From WM-3-3 sp041660045 (GTDB lineage: Bacteria; Pseudomonadota; Gammaproteobacteria; Methylococcales; Methylomonadaceae): DNA of 64,000 nt. Both the position numbers and the translations under genes were made by a program. The stretch lies in contig JBAZXA010000003.1 in NCBI GenBank assembly GCA_041660045.1, positions 124,001 through 188,000 on the forward strand. The letters are read 5' to 3'. Below the pieces are notes generated by a model. The model was not told the DNA's origin. It ran no database searches and saw nothing but the letters and a program-made list of their open reading frames with translations. Numbering within the stretch: position 1 is the stretch's first letter; each line of letters starts with the position of its first letter. Positions 44,981 to 54,180 of the stretch are shown here, piece after piece.

Positions 44981-45448
44981 TTACGCAACCCATGTTTCAA
45001 GCTTTTTTTGCCCTTGGGCTACATTAAATGCCTTTCGTAAACGTAACAAAATAGTTTCCATTTCAGCCAGTTCATCCGCAGAATAATCATTAAACGGCAA
45101 CGCCATAAAAGCTAAATGCTCCGGAAAAATTTGCTCAAACACCGCTTGGCCTTGCGCCGTAAGTTGAATAATTTGGCTACGGCCATCCGCTTTAGAGAGT
45201 TGTCGATTAACTAATTGTTTCTCAATCAAGCGATCGATTACGCCTGTTAAAGTACCTTTGGTAATTAAGGTTTTTTCTCCTAACTGCTTGCAAGACATGC
45301 CTTCGGTATTCCCCAAGGTCGCAATAATGTCAAATTGCGGTGTTGTTAAGCCAATAGTACGGATATGTAAGGCTGAATAAGCCTCAAAAGCTTGAAAAGT
45401 TCGGGCTAGTTCCCGAAGCACTGGTAAAAACAGGGGGCGGGTAGACAT
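44981..45448 (-). CDS. MarR-family transcriptional regulator
   Basis: 155 residues with a winged helix: TTPQFDIIATLGNTEGMSCKQLGEKTLITKGTLTGVIDRLIEK (pieces visible from 34 to 77), and the wing around LSKADGRSQIIQLTAQG. It likely represses or controls the following yceI gene. Upstream (45449-45500) there is a short TTTTAAC..TTAAAAC dyad-like pattern that could be its own operator. Confidence 0.88.
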   Translation of the reverse strand: MSTRPLFLPVLRELARTFQAFEAYSALHIRTIGLTTPQFDIIATLGNTEGMSCKQLGEKTLITKGTLTGVIDRLIEKQLVNRQLSKADGRSQIIQLTAQGQAVFEQIFPEHLAFMALPFNDYSADELAEMETILLRLRKAFNVAQGQKKLETWVA

Positions 45449-45799
45449 TTTAGATATCAGAATAGTTTTAACTGCTAGCGATATTAGTTCTAATTAAAAC
45501 TATGTGCAAGGTGTAAGGGCAGTTTTCTGCAATAAACTCTATTTAATGGCGTACAAACTGCTACATAAACACTTATTTTAAGCAAAATTTAAGCTATTTA
45601 TGACTTTTCGCGAAATATATAAAGCGTAGCCTTGCGTACTATAACAATGGTTTAAATTTTTCTTAAAGCACACAGTCTTGGCTAAGCAACTAGATAGTGA
45701 GGCCACCTAAAAAACTGACGATTAAGCAAGAAAAAATCGGTAATCCTATAAAGGGGAATAATAACTACGAAAATCTTACTCATTTTTGGAATCACTCTA
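45449..45799. other. intergenic region upstream of marR and the 45800 gene
   Basis: About 350 bp, AT-rich. AAAACTATTCTGA and TTCTAATTAAAACTA near 45462-45502 may be part of a MarR operator. An AAGGGG at 45751-45756 precedes a leader that reads in frame into the next gene from an ACG at 45767. Confidence 0.4.
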
Positions 45800-46201
45800 A
45801 TGATAACTGGCTATGCATCAGAAATAGAATCCTTCTACAATCGACAGATTGCTGAAGATCAGTTAATTACAGAAGAACAAAACGAAAAAGAGGGACAAGA
45901 AATTGGCACGCTTGCGGTTACTACCCAACGGCGGCTGATTATCGCAAATTTAAAAACCGGAAATTTTTGCTCAAAACCCCCACCTGAAACCGCTGATTCA
46001 ATCATGACAGCGCTTGCCGCTGCACGAAAAGCATATATTGCTGCCGATAAGAATATCAGTGCAGAACTAGCAAGCAACTTTGCAAGACATGTAAACCAGC
46101 TATACAAAAGAGCCCATACCATTCAATTATTTAGAGATGCTGCCTTTTATTTATGTGTAAACGCTGCAAATAGCTCGAATGGACAAAATAGAGCATATTA
46201 A
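45800..46201 (+). CDS. small exported protein, start codon uncertain
   Basis: 133 residues if started at the ATG at 45800, but that leaves only MITGYASE before the mature part. Eleven codons upstream, in frame, an ACG at 45767 is followed by KILLIFGITL, which together give a perfect signal peptide, with AAGGGG 10 bp ahead. Either translation starts at ACG, or an original ATG mutated. The mature part is helical with two Cys (FCSKPP, LCVNAA). No known family. Confidence 0.5.
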   Translation: MITGYASEIESFYNRQIAEDQLITEEQNEKEGQEIGTLAVTTQRRLIIANLKTGNFCSKPPPETADSIMTALAAARKAYIAADKNISAELASNFARHVNQLYKRAHTIQLFRDAAFYLCVNAANSSNGQNRAY

Positions 46202-46720
46202 TCTTATAAAGGTGATATTTCCCTAATAATTAAAGATCTAATAGAGCCATTAAAACAGGAAGTTAAAGCATACTAGAAACTGAAATGGTAAGGGCAGAGC
46301 ATGCACCCGCGTTATACCAAAATACTATGCTGTGTGATAGTAGCGCTAATGTTGATAAAAAAGCTGATGGTAATGAAAATAAACTATCCACTTCCATTAG
46401 TTGCAAGCCTTTAATTATGCCCACAACTGAACAGATGCCAAAAGAGGCCGCAGCTAAATAGGAATATTATCGATTAAGACGCCACTAGACATAACCACGA
46501 CTATCCCTGCTTGTGTCTAGTACTGCGATCCACTTATCTTGATATTAGCCAAAACCAAGCAATTTTAAATCATAAAATAATATTTGCAGGTCAAGCTAAG
46601 CTAAAGCGGTATCGTTGCGCAAAGTTAATCTCACGCCAATCAATCATTTTATCGGCAAGCCTACCGTCAATTTAAAGCACTGTAGACATAATCATTACGT
46701 TATACTAAAAAAACGCTTAC
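46202..46720. other. 519-bp region without a clear gene
   Basis: A 58-codon frame (46285-46461, beginning MVRAEHAPALYQ and ending TTEQMPKEAAAK) is open but has no signal peptide, domain or good ribosome binding site; it may be a gene remnant. The rest shows nothing recognisable. Confidence 0.4.
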
Positions 46721-47821
46721 CTATAACCTATAGCCCTTGAGTGAGGCTTTTAAAATACTAAAGTCTTGATAGCTGCGCAGCTGTTCTTGCAAAACTTTTA
46801 TATCGCGTTTAATCATGTTCATATCATCAGCTAGATATTGCATCAAGCGCTTGGGAGTTAACTTAGTGTAAGGGGATAAATTCAATTGCACTTTAAAAGG
46901 ATGCTCAACTTGGGCAATTTCTTGCTGCAATTCTTCAAGTTGGCCTTTTAGGATTTTATTGATGTATTTTAATCGGTCGTCGGCCATATTGTTCATATGG
47001 GCTTGGTCAATTTGCTCAACTTCCAATTGCAGTCCTAACAGGCTTAACAAATCTTTTTTGGTATAAGCTACATTAACCCGCTGCATAATTTCAGTTTTAC
47101 GTGTTCTTTCCGTAGGATCTTGTTCACGGTCTGGATGTAACGCAGAAGTTAATTTACGATAAACTTCACGGATAGACTGGCTAATGGATTGTTCTTCTTC
47201 TTGTTGTTTAGCTTCGCGCTCCAGTTGTTTAGCCGTTTTTTGGCGCTTGTTGCGGCGTTCTTCGCGCTGGCGCTTAATTTCTGCGTTTCTTTGCTCTTCT
47301 TCTTGTAACTTTTCGTAGATCAGTGTTTCCATCATTTCAGGTGAGGACAAATCGATGTCATCATCAAGCTCTACACCGTACATTTCTTCCATCATAGATT
47401 TTATAAAATCCGCTTCTAGCGCATGACTTTCTTCTTGTAGCGTATCAAAATCAACATCGCTATATTTATCATGCAAGATTTTAAGTTCATTTTTACCATG
47501 TTCACTGATTAACTCAGCCGTAATCTGGCTAATTAAGTCCTGGATTTTTGCTTTATCAGCCTTTTTAAATAATTTATGATCATAAGCTGTATCCAATAAC
47601 TCAACCAAATTAATCCGCTCGCTATTATAAGTGGCTACTAAATCATCATAATCCCGGACTTTACGGTTATATTTTTCAATGGCTTGCTGCCATTCTTGCA
47701 AGTGTAGCTTTTCTTGATCAATTTTTTGGATCAAGCTATTAAACTGTTTTTGGGCTTTAGATAATTCCTTTTGTTCTGTGCTAGAACCAATAAGGACAAT
47801 TCTACGATCGGACGAAGTCAT
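46721..47821 (-). CDS. coiled-coil J-domain protein
   Basis: 366 residues. Long charged coiled coils (about 15-75 and 160-215, the latter with EEEQRNAEIKRQREERRNK) flank an embedded J-like domain at about 215-265 with the HPD motif in YRKLTSALHPDREQDP followed by MQRVNVAYTKKDLLSLL. It should stimulate an Hsp70 (DnaK) on an unknown client. It has neither G/F nor zinc-finger regions, so it is not a DnaJ. Proteins of this layout are common in Methylococcales and other gammaproteobacteria but not characterised. Confidence 0.78.
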   Translation of the reverse strand: MTSSDRRIVLIGSSTEQKELSKAQKQFNSLIQKIDQEKLHLQEWQQAIEKYNRKVRDYDDLVATYNSERINLVELLDTAYDHKLFKKADKAKIQDLISQITAELISEHGKNELKILHDKYSDVDFDTLQEESHALEADFIKSMMEEMYGVELDDDIDLSSPEMMETLIYEKLQEEEQRNAEIKRQREERRNKRQKTAKQLEREAKQQEEEQSISQSIREVYRKLTSALHPDREQDPTERTRKTEIMQRVNVAYTKKDLLSLLGLQLEVEQIDQAHMNNMADDRLKYINKILKGQLEELQQEIAQVEHPFKVQLNLSPYTKLTPKRLMQYLADDMNMIKRDIKVLQEQLRSYQDFSILKASLKGYRL

Positions 47822-48000
47822 ATTTCGAGTTTAACTGATACGCAAGCCTACTAAATTGGCTGGTTTAAATAGGGCACTCAAAACCAGGTAAGTAGATTTG
47901 GCTAAAATCTGCTGAACCAAACCTTAAGCCATAATTTTATCGTTTCTAGCGCAGAATCTCTAGCCCGCAACCGTTTAAAAGGTTGGCCTTGCCTTTAGCT

Positions 48001-48258
48001 TCAACTTAACCATCCCTGCGACCACTGTACGTGGTTTTCCAATTCACGCCAGTGTAAGATTTCTCGGCGTTGGCTGTATATGGCGAGCAATTCAATGTGT
48101 TCAATTGGGCCATTTTCATTTTGGGGCGGAATAATTTTAGTCACCATAAAATGCCTTTCTTTATTTTGTGGCGTTGCAGCTGTCCATTTACTGAGCAGCA
48201 GCTTGTTGGGGTTTATCCGGCGTTTGCTAGTATCGCGGGGCTTTAAATGACTAGTCAT
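48001..48258 (-). CDS. TIGR02450-family Trp-rich small protein
   Basis: 85 residues with the family pattern INPNKLLLSKWTAATPQNKERHFMV, then LLAIYSQRREILHWREL and a WSQGWL end. Function unknown; found in many marine and freshwater proteobacteria and cyanobacteria. The ATG overlaps the stop of the carotenoid oxidase gene (ATGA), so it is the last gene of that operon by coupling. Confidence 0.82.
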   Translation of the reverse strand: MTSHLKPRDTSKRRINPNKLLLSKWTAATPQNKERHFMVTKIIPPQNENGPIEHIELLAIYSQRREILHWRELENHVQWSQGWLS

Positions 48259-49751
48259 CGGCCTAAGTCAGCCAATATTTTGTCCCTCACCAGCTGACCT
48301 GATAAGGTCACCATAGGCATGCCACCCCCTGGGTTAACGCTACCCCCGACAAAATACAAATTGTTCAGTTGTTTACTGCGTTGCGGGGCTTTAAAGCCTA
48401 AGTTTTTGTTACGGTCCGCCACCACGCCGTAGATGGAGCCTTGGTTAGAGTAGTAACGGGCTTGAATGTCATGAGGCGTCCAGTATTCTTCAGTGATGAT
48501 ATGCTGGCGTAAGTCGGTTAAACCCATGCGTTCCAACTTGATCAACACCCGCTCGCGTAGCGCTAAGTAATCATCTGCTGTTAACGGATTTTCTGGGTTT
48601 AAATGTGGGATGTGCGGTAAGATTTTTATAATTTCGCAGCCTGCAGGCGCCTGGCTAGGATCGCTTTTAACTGGCGCCACCAAATAAATCGTCGGGTCTT
48701 CAGATAATTTACCGCTGTGGAATACCGCATCAAAATGCTCTTTGGGGTGGTCTGAGTAAAAAAAGTTGTGATGTGCTAATTGCGGATAAATACAATCTAC
48801 CCCCAAATGCAGTACCAAACCTGAACAGGTAGGTTCATAGCGTTGCATTTTTTTCAGCTCGCTAGCCGGGCTGTTCAGCAATTGCTGCATGGCTGGCAGC
48901 ACTTCCATATTGGATACCACAATATCTGCAGCTAATTCTTCAGCATTAATTAAGCGTATGCCGGTCGCCTGCGCACCTTGGTATTTAATTTCCGCTACTT
49001 CAGCATTTAACCGGATGTTTACCCCTAACTCCAGCGCCAAGCGCTCCATAGCCTGCGCCATGCCATACATGCCACCTTTGACATACCACAAGCCGTAATG
49101 GTATTGGATATATGGCAGTAAATTCATTAACGCTGGGGCATCATAAGGTGAAGAACCCACGTATTTAATAAAATAATTTAAGATATCAACCAATTTAGGA
49201 TGGCTGATAAAGCGGCGCACGCCTTGATCCATGGTACGGAAAACATCAAAGTTTAGGCTGCGGATAGGCCCGTAATATTTCAATAAATCCCAAAAGCCAT
49301 CCAGACCTTTATTAAAATAGCCGACTTCAGTTTCCATGGATAACTTTTTGGAATAGGCCATAAAACGTTCAAATTCTTCTACGGCTTGTGGTCCTAGCTT
49401 GTTTAATTCCTGGCGTTGCTGGTCTGTATTTTCAGTTAAATCCAATACCATGCCATCTTCAAAAAAATTACGCCAATGCGGCTCAACTTTCTCGATGCTG
49501 ACATAATCTGCCATGTTTTTACCGGCTTTAACAAACAAAGCTTCAAAAATATGCGGCATAGTTAAGATCGATGGCCCTAAATCAAAAATAAAACCATCTT
49601 TTTCAAGGATATTTAGTTTACCGCCGACTTTATCATTTTTTTCCAGCAAATCGACTTTAAAGCCTTCTGTGGCTAACGCTATCGCCGCGGATAGGCCACC
49701 TAAGCCGCCACCGATGATAACAACGCGGGTGTCAAGAATATTGTTAGTCAT
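48255..49751 (-). CDS. CrtN/CrtP-type carotenoid desaturase or oxidase
   Basis: 498 residues of the phytoene-desaturase family. N-terminal FAD fold VVIIGGGLGGLSAA with VGGK; later blocks DLGPSILTMPHIFE, NLLPYIQYHYGLWYVKGGMYGMA and the C-terminal GGSVNPGGGMPMVTLSGQ dinucleotide-binding tail. In Methylomonas 16a the two CrtN-like proteins flanking ald desaturate diapophytoene and oxidise the chain end of diapolycopene. Which of the two steps this copy performs cannot be told by eye. It ends the operon before the Trp-rich protein. Confidence 0.85.
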   Translation of the reverse strand: MTNNILDTRVVIIGGGLGGLSAAIALATEGFKVDLLEKNDKVGGKLNILEKDGFIFDLGPSILTMPHIFEALFVKAGKNMADYVSIEKVEPHWRNFFEDGMVLDLTENTDQQRQELNKLGPQAVEEFERFMAYSKKLSMETEVGYFNKGLDGFWDLLKYYGPIRSLNFDVFRTMDQGVRRFISHPKLVDILNYFIKYVGSSPYDAPALMNLLPYIQYHYGLWYVKGGMYGMAQAMERLALELGVNIRLNAEVAEIKYQGAQATGIRLINAEELAADIVVSNMEVLPAMQQLLNSPASELKKMQRYEPTCSGLVLHLGVDCIYPQLAHHNFFYSDHPKEHFDAVFHSGKLSEDPTIYLVAPVKSDPSQAPAGCEIIKILPHIPHLNPENPLTADDYLALRERVLIKLERMGLTDLRQHIITEEYWTPHDIQARYYSNQGSIYGVVADRNKNLGFKAPQRSKQLNNLYFVGGSVNPGGGMPMVTLSGQLVRDKILADLGR

Positions 49752-49754
49752 GTC

Positions 49755-51350
49755 TTAGTCCTGTCGCCAAGGCAGCTTGGCTTTTAAGTTCTGTAAACGC
49801 TGTGCGAAATTAAAGGCTGAATATCCCCTAAAGGCCTGTAATGCTTGCCAATTTCGTTTGACACGCCGCAATATTGGGCCTTCACCATAGATAAAATCTA
49901 AGTAGCCTTTAAAGTCTTCGTAGCGTTGCTGGGAATAGGGAAACCAGTTGGGTTCTTTGCTAAATCGGCTATGGCTAACTAAACCTGATACCGGATAAGT
50001 AAAGTTACGCAACCCTTCAGCACCATGGTAGCGGCCAAAACCACTGCGTTTTACACCACCAAACGGCAAGCCTGAATGTCCGGCATTTTTTAACACATCG
50101 TTAACGGCCCAATTACCTACCTGTAGCTGGCGCGCGACGCGTTGCGCTTTTGTAAGATCAAGGCTCCAAATGCTGGCATTTAAACCATATTCGCTATCAT
50201 TTGCCAAATTGATAGCTTCCGCTTCGTCGGTAAATGCCATGACCGGTAATAGCGGACCAAAAGTTTCTTCACGCATTACCCGCATGCCATGGTGTACATT
50301 CCATAGCACTATCGGCTTAACATAATTAACTAAGCGCCGTAATGGCGCAGAGGCCGATGCGCCTTGGGCAATCGCATCTTGGTAATGCGCTTGTACTATT
50401 TCAAATTGACGTTCTGAGCTGACGGTGCCTAAATCACCTAGTAAGCCATGGCCTAAGGAAATATCCTCAACACCTTCGACTAACATTTGCACAAATTGTG
50501 AGTAGCAACTTTGTTCTACATATAGCCTTTCTACGGAGATACAAGCCTGGCCACTGTTACAAAACGCACCATACAACGCGCCATCACAAGCCCGTTTAAG
50601 CTGGGCATCAGCAAACACCAGCATTGGGTCTTTACCGCCTAGCTCCAACATGACTGGGATAGGATGTCGAGCCGCGCGTTGCATCACCGCACGTCCTGCC
50701 GTTAAACCACCGGTAAAAAATACTAAATCGGGGCCTGCATCAATTAAATACTCACCAACTTGGCCATCCCCCACTGCCCATTGCACCAAGCCTTTAGGCA
50801 AATCAAGCTTGGCCAGCAAATTTAGGATCAATTGGCCTATCGGCAAACATAATTCTGAGGCTTTAAAAATAACTGCATTGCCAGCAAATAACGCACTTAA
50901 GAGTGGGGCAATTGTCAGTTGAAAAGGATAATTCCACGGCGATATCACTGCGACTACACCATAAGGCTTGCGCGTAATATCCGCGGTTGCACCTGGAAAT
51001 ATAAAGGGCGAAGTGGCAATAGCTTTGGCTTGTAAGATGTGTGCGGCGTTGTTTTCATAATAACGTAGCAAATCTAAAATCGGGTAGACTTCACCTAACA
51101 AGGCCTCAGTACGGACTTTACCCGTTGTTAGCGTTATCACGCCACAAATAGCATCTAACTTTGCCAGTAACAAGGCTTTCAACGGTGATAACACTTTTAC
51201 CCGTTGCGCAACGGGCAATTTTGCCCATTGTATTGCCGCACCCTGCGCCAGCGCCATTTGCTGGCGTATGGCGCTGGCGCTGGTTGGCACAAAGTCCCCC
51301 AGCATTTTATAGTCGATAGGCGATATCACCCGAATGATAGGCTGGCTCAT
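49755..51350 (-). CDS. aldehyde dehydrogenase, probable diapolycopene aldehyde oxidation
   Basis: 531 residues. NAD-binding PWNYPFQL near 137, the ELGGKDPMLVF block with the general-base Glu near 238, and GQACISVERLYV with catalytic Cys near 273; C-terminal GLPFGGVKRSGFGRYHG. Sandwiched between two CrtN-type genes (3-bp gap; 1-bp overlap), as in Methylomonas 16a where Ald turns the C30 carotenoid aldehyde into the acid. The ~50-residue extension after the normal end (PYSQQRYEDFKGYLDF onward) is longer than in many ALDHs and may be a membrane-association region. Confidence 0.87.
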   Translation of the reverse strand: MSQPIIRVISPIDYKMLGDFVPTSASAIRQQMALAQGAAIQWAKLPVAQRVKVLSPLKALLLAKLDAICGVITLTTGKVRTEALLGEVYPILDLLRYYENNAAHILQAKAIATSPFIFPGATADITRKPYGVVAVISPWNYPFQLTIAPLLSALFAGNAVIFKASELCLPIGQLILNLLAKLDLPKGLVQWAVGDGQVGEYLIDAGPDLVFFTGGLTAGRAVMQRAARHPIPVMLELGGKDPMLVFADAQLKRACDGALYGAFCNSGQACISVERLYVEQSCYSQFVQMLVEGVEDISLGHGLLGDLGTVSSERQFEIVQAHYQDAIAQGASASAPLRRLVNYVKPIVLWNVHHGMRVMREETFGPLLPVMAFTDEAEAINLANDSEYGLNASIWSLDLTKAQRVARQLQVGNWAVNDVLKNAGHSGLPFGGVKRSGFGRYHGAEGLRNFTYPVSGLVSHSRFSKEPNWFPYSQQRYEDFKGYLDFIYGEGPILRRVKRNWQALQAFRGYSAFNFAQRLQNLKAKLPWRQD

Positions 51351-52903
51351 CAGTTGGCGGCTTTTAGCCAGGCACTTTGTTTAATCTCTTTAAAGCTGAC
51401 TTGATGCTTTTTAGAAATTAAATTGGAAGAAATCCGCGCTGATTCATAAATTGTCGGTAAACCACTGCCCGGATGGGTGCCTCCACCAACCAAATAACAA
51501 TGTTCCAGTTCTTCAAATTGATTATGCGGCCGCCAATATAGCATTTGGCTAAATTTATGCGAGAGGCTGAAGGTAGCGCCTTTATAAACATTTTCATCAG
51601 ATTCCCAATCCTGTGGGGTAATAATTTTTTCGCACTCAATATGCTGGCGTAAATCATCTAAGCCTAACCTTACGGCTAAGCTATCTAGCACTTGTTCACG
51701 CACAGTTTGACAGTGCTTAGGCCAATCTAGACCGCTATCATTATTAGGCATAGGTACCAAGACATATAATGCTGATTTACCTTCAGGTGCCAAACTAGCA
51801 TCATTAAGCGAAGCATTATGCACATAAAATGAAAAATCTTCGGTCAGGGTTTTACGGCTGAAAATATTTTTGATGTTAGTCTGGTAATCTTTTGCAAATA
51901 CAATCGTATGGTGGGGCAAGTCGTATAATTTATCCAAGCCCAAGTACAACATAAAGGTTGAGCAGGAGTATTCTTGCTGTTGGATTTTCTCGGGGCTATA
52001 TTTTTGTAACGCGTCCGGTGCCAGCAAATGTGTCATAGCGTGGGCAAAATCGGCATTAATAATAACTTCATCACAGTGCACTTCAGTGCCATTGTTTAGT
52101 TTTACACCTTTTACTGAGCCTTGTTCTATAATTAATTGTTCAATCTCAGAATTTAAATGGATTTCACCGCCCGATTCTTTGATAACCTCAGCCATAGCGG
52201 CGGCTATCTGGTTCAGGCCGCCTTTGACATGATAGATACCGTAATCATGCTCTAAATAAGGCAACATGGTAAACAAGGCAGGACAATCCCAAGGCGACAT
52301 CCCTAAGTATTTGGATTGGAAACAAAATGCCAAACGCATTTTTTCTTGCTGGAAATATTGGCTTAAGTTGGCAAACACACTTCGGGGAAATGCCAGCCAT
52401 GGTAAGGCTTTTAATAAATCCAGTGAAAAAAATGCGCTAATATGGGAATAATCCCGGGTAATGCAAGGGTATAAGCGGTTAAAACGCTTGCGCTCATTGT
52501 CTAGAAACCGTTCATAACCCTGACTGCCTTCAGAAAATACCTGTTCTAATTCCGCCGCCATTTTTTCGCGGTCAGAAAATACCGATAATTGACGGTCGTC
52601 ATAAACCAAACGATACATAGGATTAAGCGGCATAAAGCTAAGATAATCTTCGCTGCGCCGTCCGCATAATTCAAACATTTCGTCCAAAACCCCTTTCATT
52701 AACAAAAAAGTGGGGCCAGTATCAAAGGTAAAACCCTTTAACCGGATTGCCCGGTTGCGCCCACCCACTTCTTGATTTTTATCATAAACTGACACTTTAA
52801 AGCCGCGGTGGCTTAATAACATGCCCGCGCACAAGCCGCCTGGGCCTGCGCCTACTATAATGATATGTTTTGAATTTGCCATGCTTTTTACTGCACCTTT
52901 CAC
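51350..52903 (-). CDS. CrtN-type diapophytoene desaturase or oxidase
   Basis: 517 residues of the phytoene-desaturase family. FAD motif IIIVGAGPGGLCAGMLL and VGGRNRAIRLKG; FDTGPTFLLMKGVLDEM; LPYLEHDYGIYHVKGGLNQIA; C-terminal VGGGTHPGSGLPTIYESA. It is the first gene of the carotenoid operon, overlapping ald by one base. The HPGSGLPTI form of the C-terminal motif is that of true desaturases, so this one is my candidate for the desaturation step. No CrtM-type synthase is in the window. Confidence 0.86.
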   Translation of the reverse strand: MKGAVKSMANSKHIIIVGAGPGGLCAGMLLSHRGFKVSVYDKNQEVGGRNRAIRLKGFTFDTGPTFLLMKGVLDEMFELCGRRSEDYLSFMPLNPMYRLVYDDRQLSVFSDREKMAAELEQVFSEGSQGYERFLDNERKRFNRLYPCITRDYSHISAFFSLDLLKALPWLAFPRSVFANLSQYFQQEKMRLAFCFQSKYLGMSPWDCPALFTMLPYLEHDYGIYHVKGGLNQIAAAMAEVIKESGGEIHLNSEIEQLIIEQGSVKGVKLNNGTEVHCDEVIINADFAHAMTHLLAPDALQKYSPEKIQQQEYSCSTFMLYLGLDKLYDLPHHTIVFAKDYQTNIKNIFSRKTLTEDFSFYVHNASLNDASLAPEGKSALYVLVPMPNNDSGLDWPKHCQTVREQVLDSLAVRLGLDDLRQHIECEKIITPQDWESDENVYKGATFSLSHKFSQMLYWRPHNQFEELEHCYLVGGGTHPGSGLPTIYESARISSNLISKKHQVSFKEIKQSAWLKAAN

Positions 52904-52984
52904 TGCCTAGCGTTAAAAAACGGCTAATGTAGCACAATTGGATTTGTGCATCTTAAGAAGCACGTTAAGAAAATAAAAAAACAG

Positions 52985-53497
52985 TCAGGTAGGTGGATCA
53001 GTAAGGTTTTGCCGCATTAGCACCCTGGCGCGCAATAAAGATGAGATGACGATGAATAACACTAATAGTAGGGAAGTTTCTAAACATAAAAAAGCCGCAA
53101 TTTTAAAGTAGGCAAAGCTAGGATGCACAAAACGGACTAACCAACCGCCAGCTTCATCCCCAATAGCGGATAAGTAGGTACTTGCGCTTAACCAAATTTT
53201 AAGCCGCGTTGAAAAATCAGTCATTATCATCAAATGGGTAAGGGTTAATACCAAAATACCCATAGAAAACAAATGAAAATGGGAAATTTCCAGCATGCTT
53301 TCATAACTTCTTGGCTGCGTAAAAGCTTGTTCGGAACCCAGATAATATGCCGTGACTGACTCTGTAGTGAGCCCCATGCGGTGAAAATACATTAACCCAT
53401 TACTTAACCATAGCAATAGGATATAACCCAAAAACATCAACACTAAAGCATTGATTAAGGCTTTCCTCTGCTGCTCTCCGGTCACAAAAAAACGCAT
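52985..53497 (-). CDS. four-helix membrane protein, His-rich pattern
   Basis: 170 residues with four membrane segments (about 13-34, 70-92, 98-115, 130-150). Several His residues lie near membrane faces (LEISHFHLFSMG and LTHLMIM), which could hold heme. Its ATG overlaps the stop of the FMN-binding gene (TAATG), implying it is the membrane partner of that protein. No characterised family known to me; an electron-transfer role is inferred. Confidence 0.65.
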   Translation of the reverse strand: MRFFVTGEQQRKALINALVLMFLGYILLLWLSNGLMYFHRMGLTTESVTAYYLGSEQAFTQPRSYESMLEISHFHLFSMGILVLTLTHLMIMTDFSTRLKIWLSASTYLSAIGDEAGGWLVRFVHPSFAYFKIAAFLCLETSLLLVLFIVISSLLRARVLMRQNLTDPPT

Positions 53498-54048
53498 TAT
53501 TGTGTTGCCTTGTTTTGCACCATCACCTCGTAAATGGCCAATACTTTTCTAACACTGCTAACCGCCGCGCGTGAGCTTAAGGTTGCGCCACTAATACCTT
53601 GCACACCTTTGTTAAAATCAAGTTCCACAATAGGCTTTTTTAACAGTTGGTTAAACCAACGCGCAGGTGGTTGATATTCTGGTGGCTCATGAAAAGCCAA
53701 TATAACGACTTGGCTGAGACTGCCATCAGGCGCTAAAACAACCATTAAGGTTTCTGGTTTTGTGCGTACGGTTTCGGTTTCAATAGCGGCATAACCTAAT
53801 ACTTTATCGCCTTCTTTACCGACATAAAAACTAAATAAACCTGATTCTAGCTTTACCTTAGCACGTTCTTGAATCTGGGCGACTTGACTGTCATCAGGAA
53901 ACAAAGACAAAACTTCGACTTTCGCTGTTTTTCCAAAGGCTAACTCAAGTGCTTCTTGCTTGCTATAAAACACACCTGTGTAACCCAGCGTTGTGGCTGT
54001 CAATAACCACAAAAATACGATGAATTGGCGGTAGCCGATTAATTTCAT
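53497..54048 (-). CDS. FMN-binding domain protein (predicted flavinylated)
   Basis: 183 residues. An N-terminal membrane anchor/signal (about 7-25) puts the domain in the periplasm. The end QGISGATLSSRAAVSSV has the S-G-A-T-x-S motif where ApbE attaches FMN to the Thr, as in RnfG and NqrC. It likely passes electrons to or from the membrane protein encoded next. The gene is 132 bp downstream of the porin on the same strand. Confidence 0.82.
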   Translation of the reverse strand: MKLIGYRQFIVFLWLLTATTLGYTGVFYSKQEALELAFGKTAKVEVLSLFPDDSQVAQIQERAKVKLESGLFSFYVGKEGDKVLGYAAIETETVRTKPETLMVVLAPDGSLSQVVILAFHEPPEYQPPARWFNQLLKKPIVELDFNKGVQGISGATLSSRAAVSSVRKVLAIYEVMVQNKATQ

Positions 54049-54180
54049 GGAAAATCCGTCAATTTTTAAGGCAAATTAGGATAAAAAAACATATAGGACA
54101 TTAACCTTGGCCATAACTAACCCAGGTCAACGCCCTAATGCTATCTGCCTATCATACTACGGCTAGGGTATTGTTTGCGA

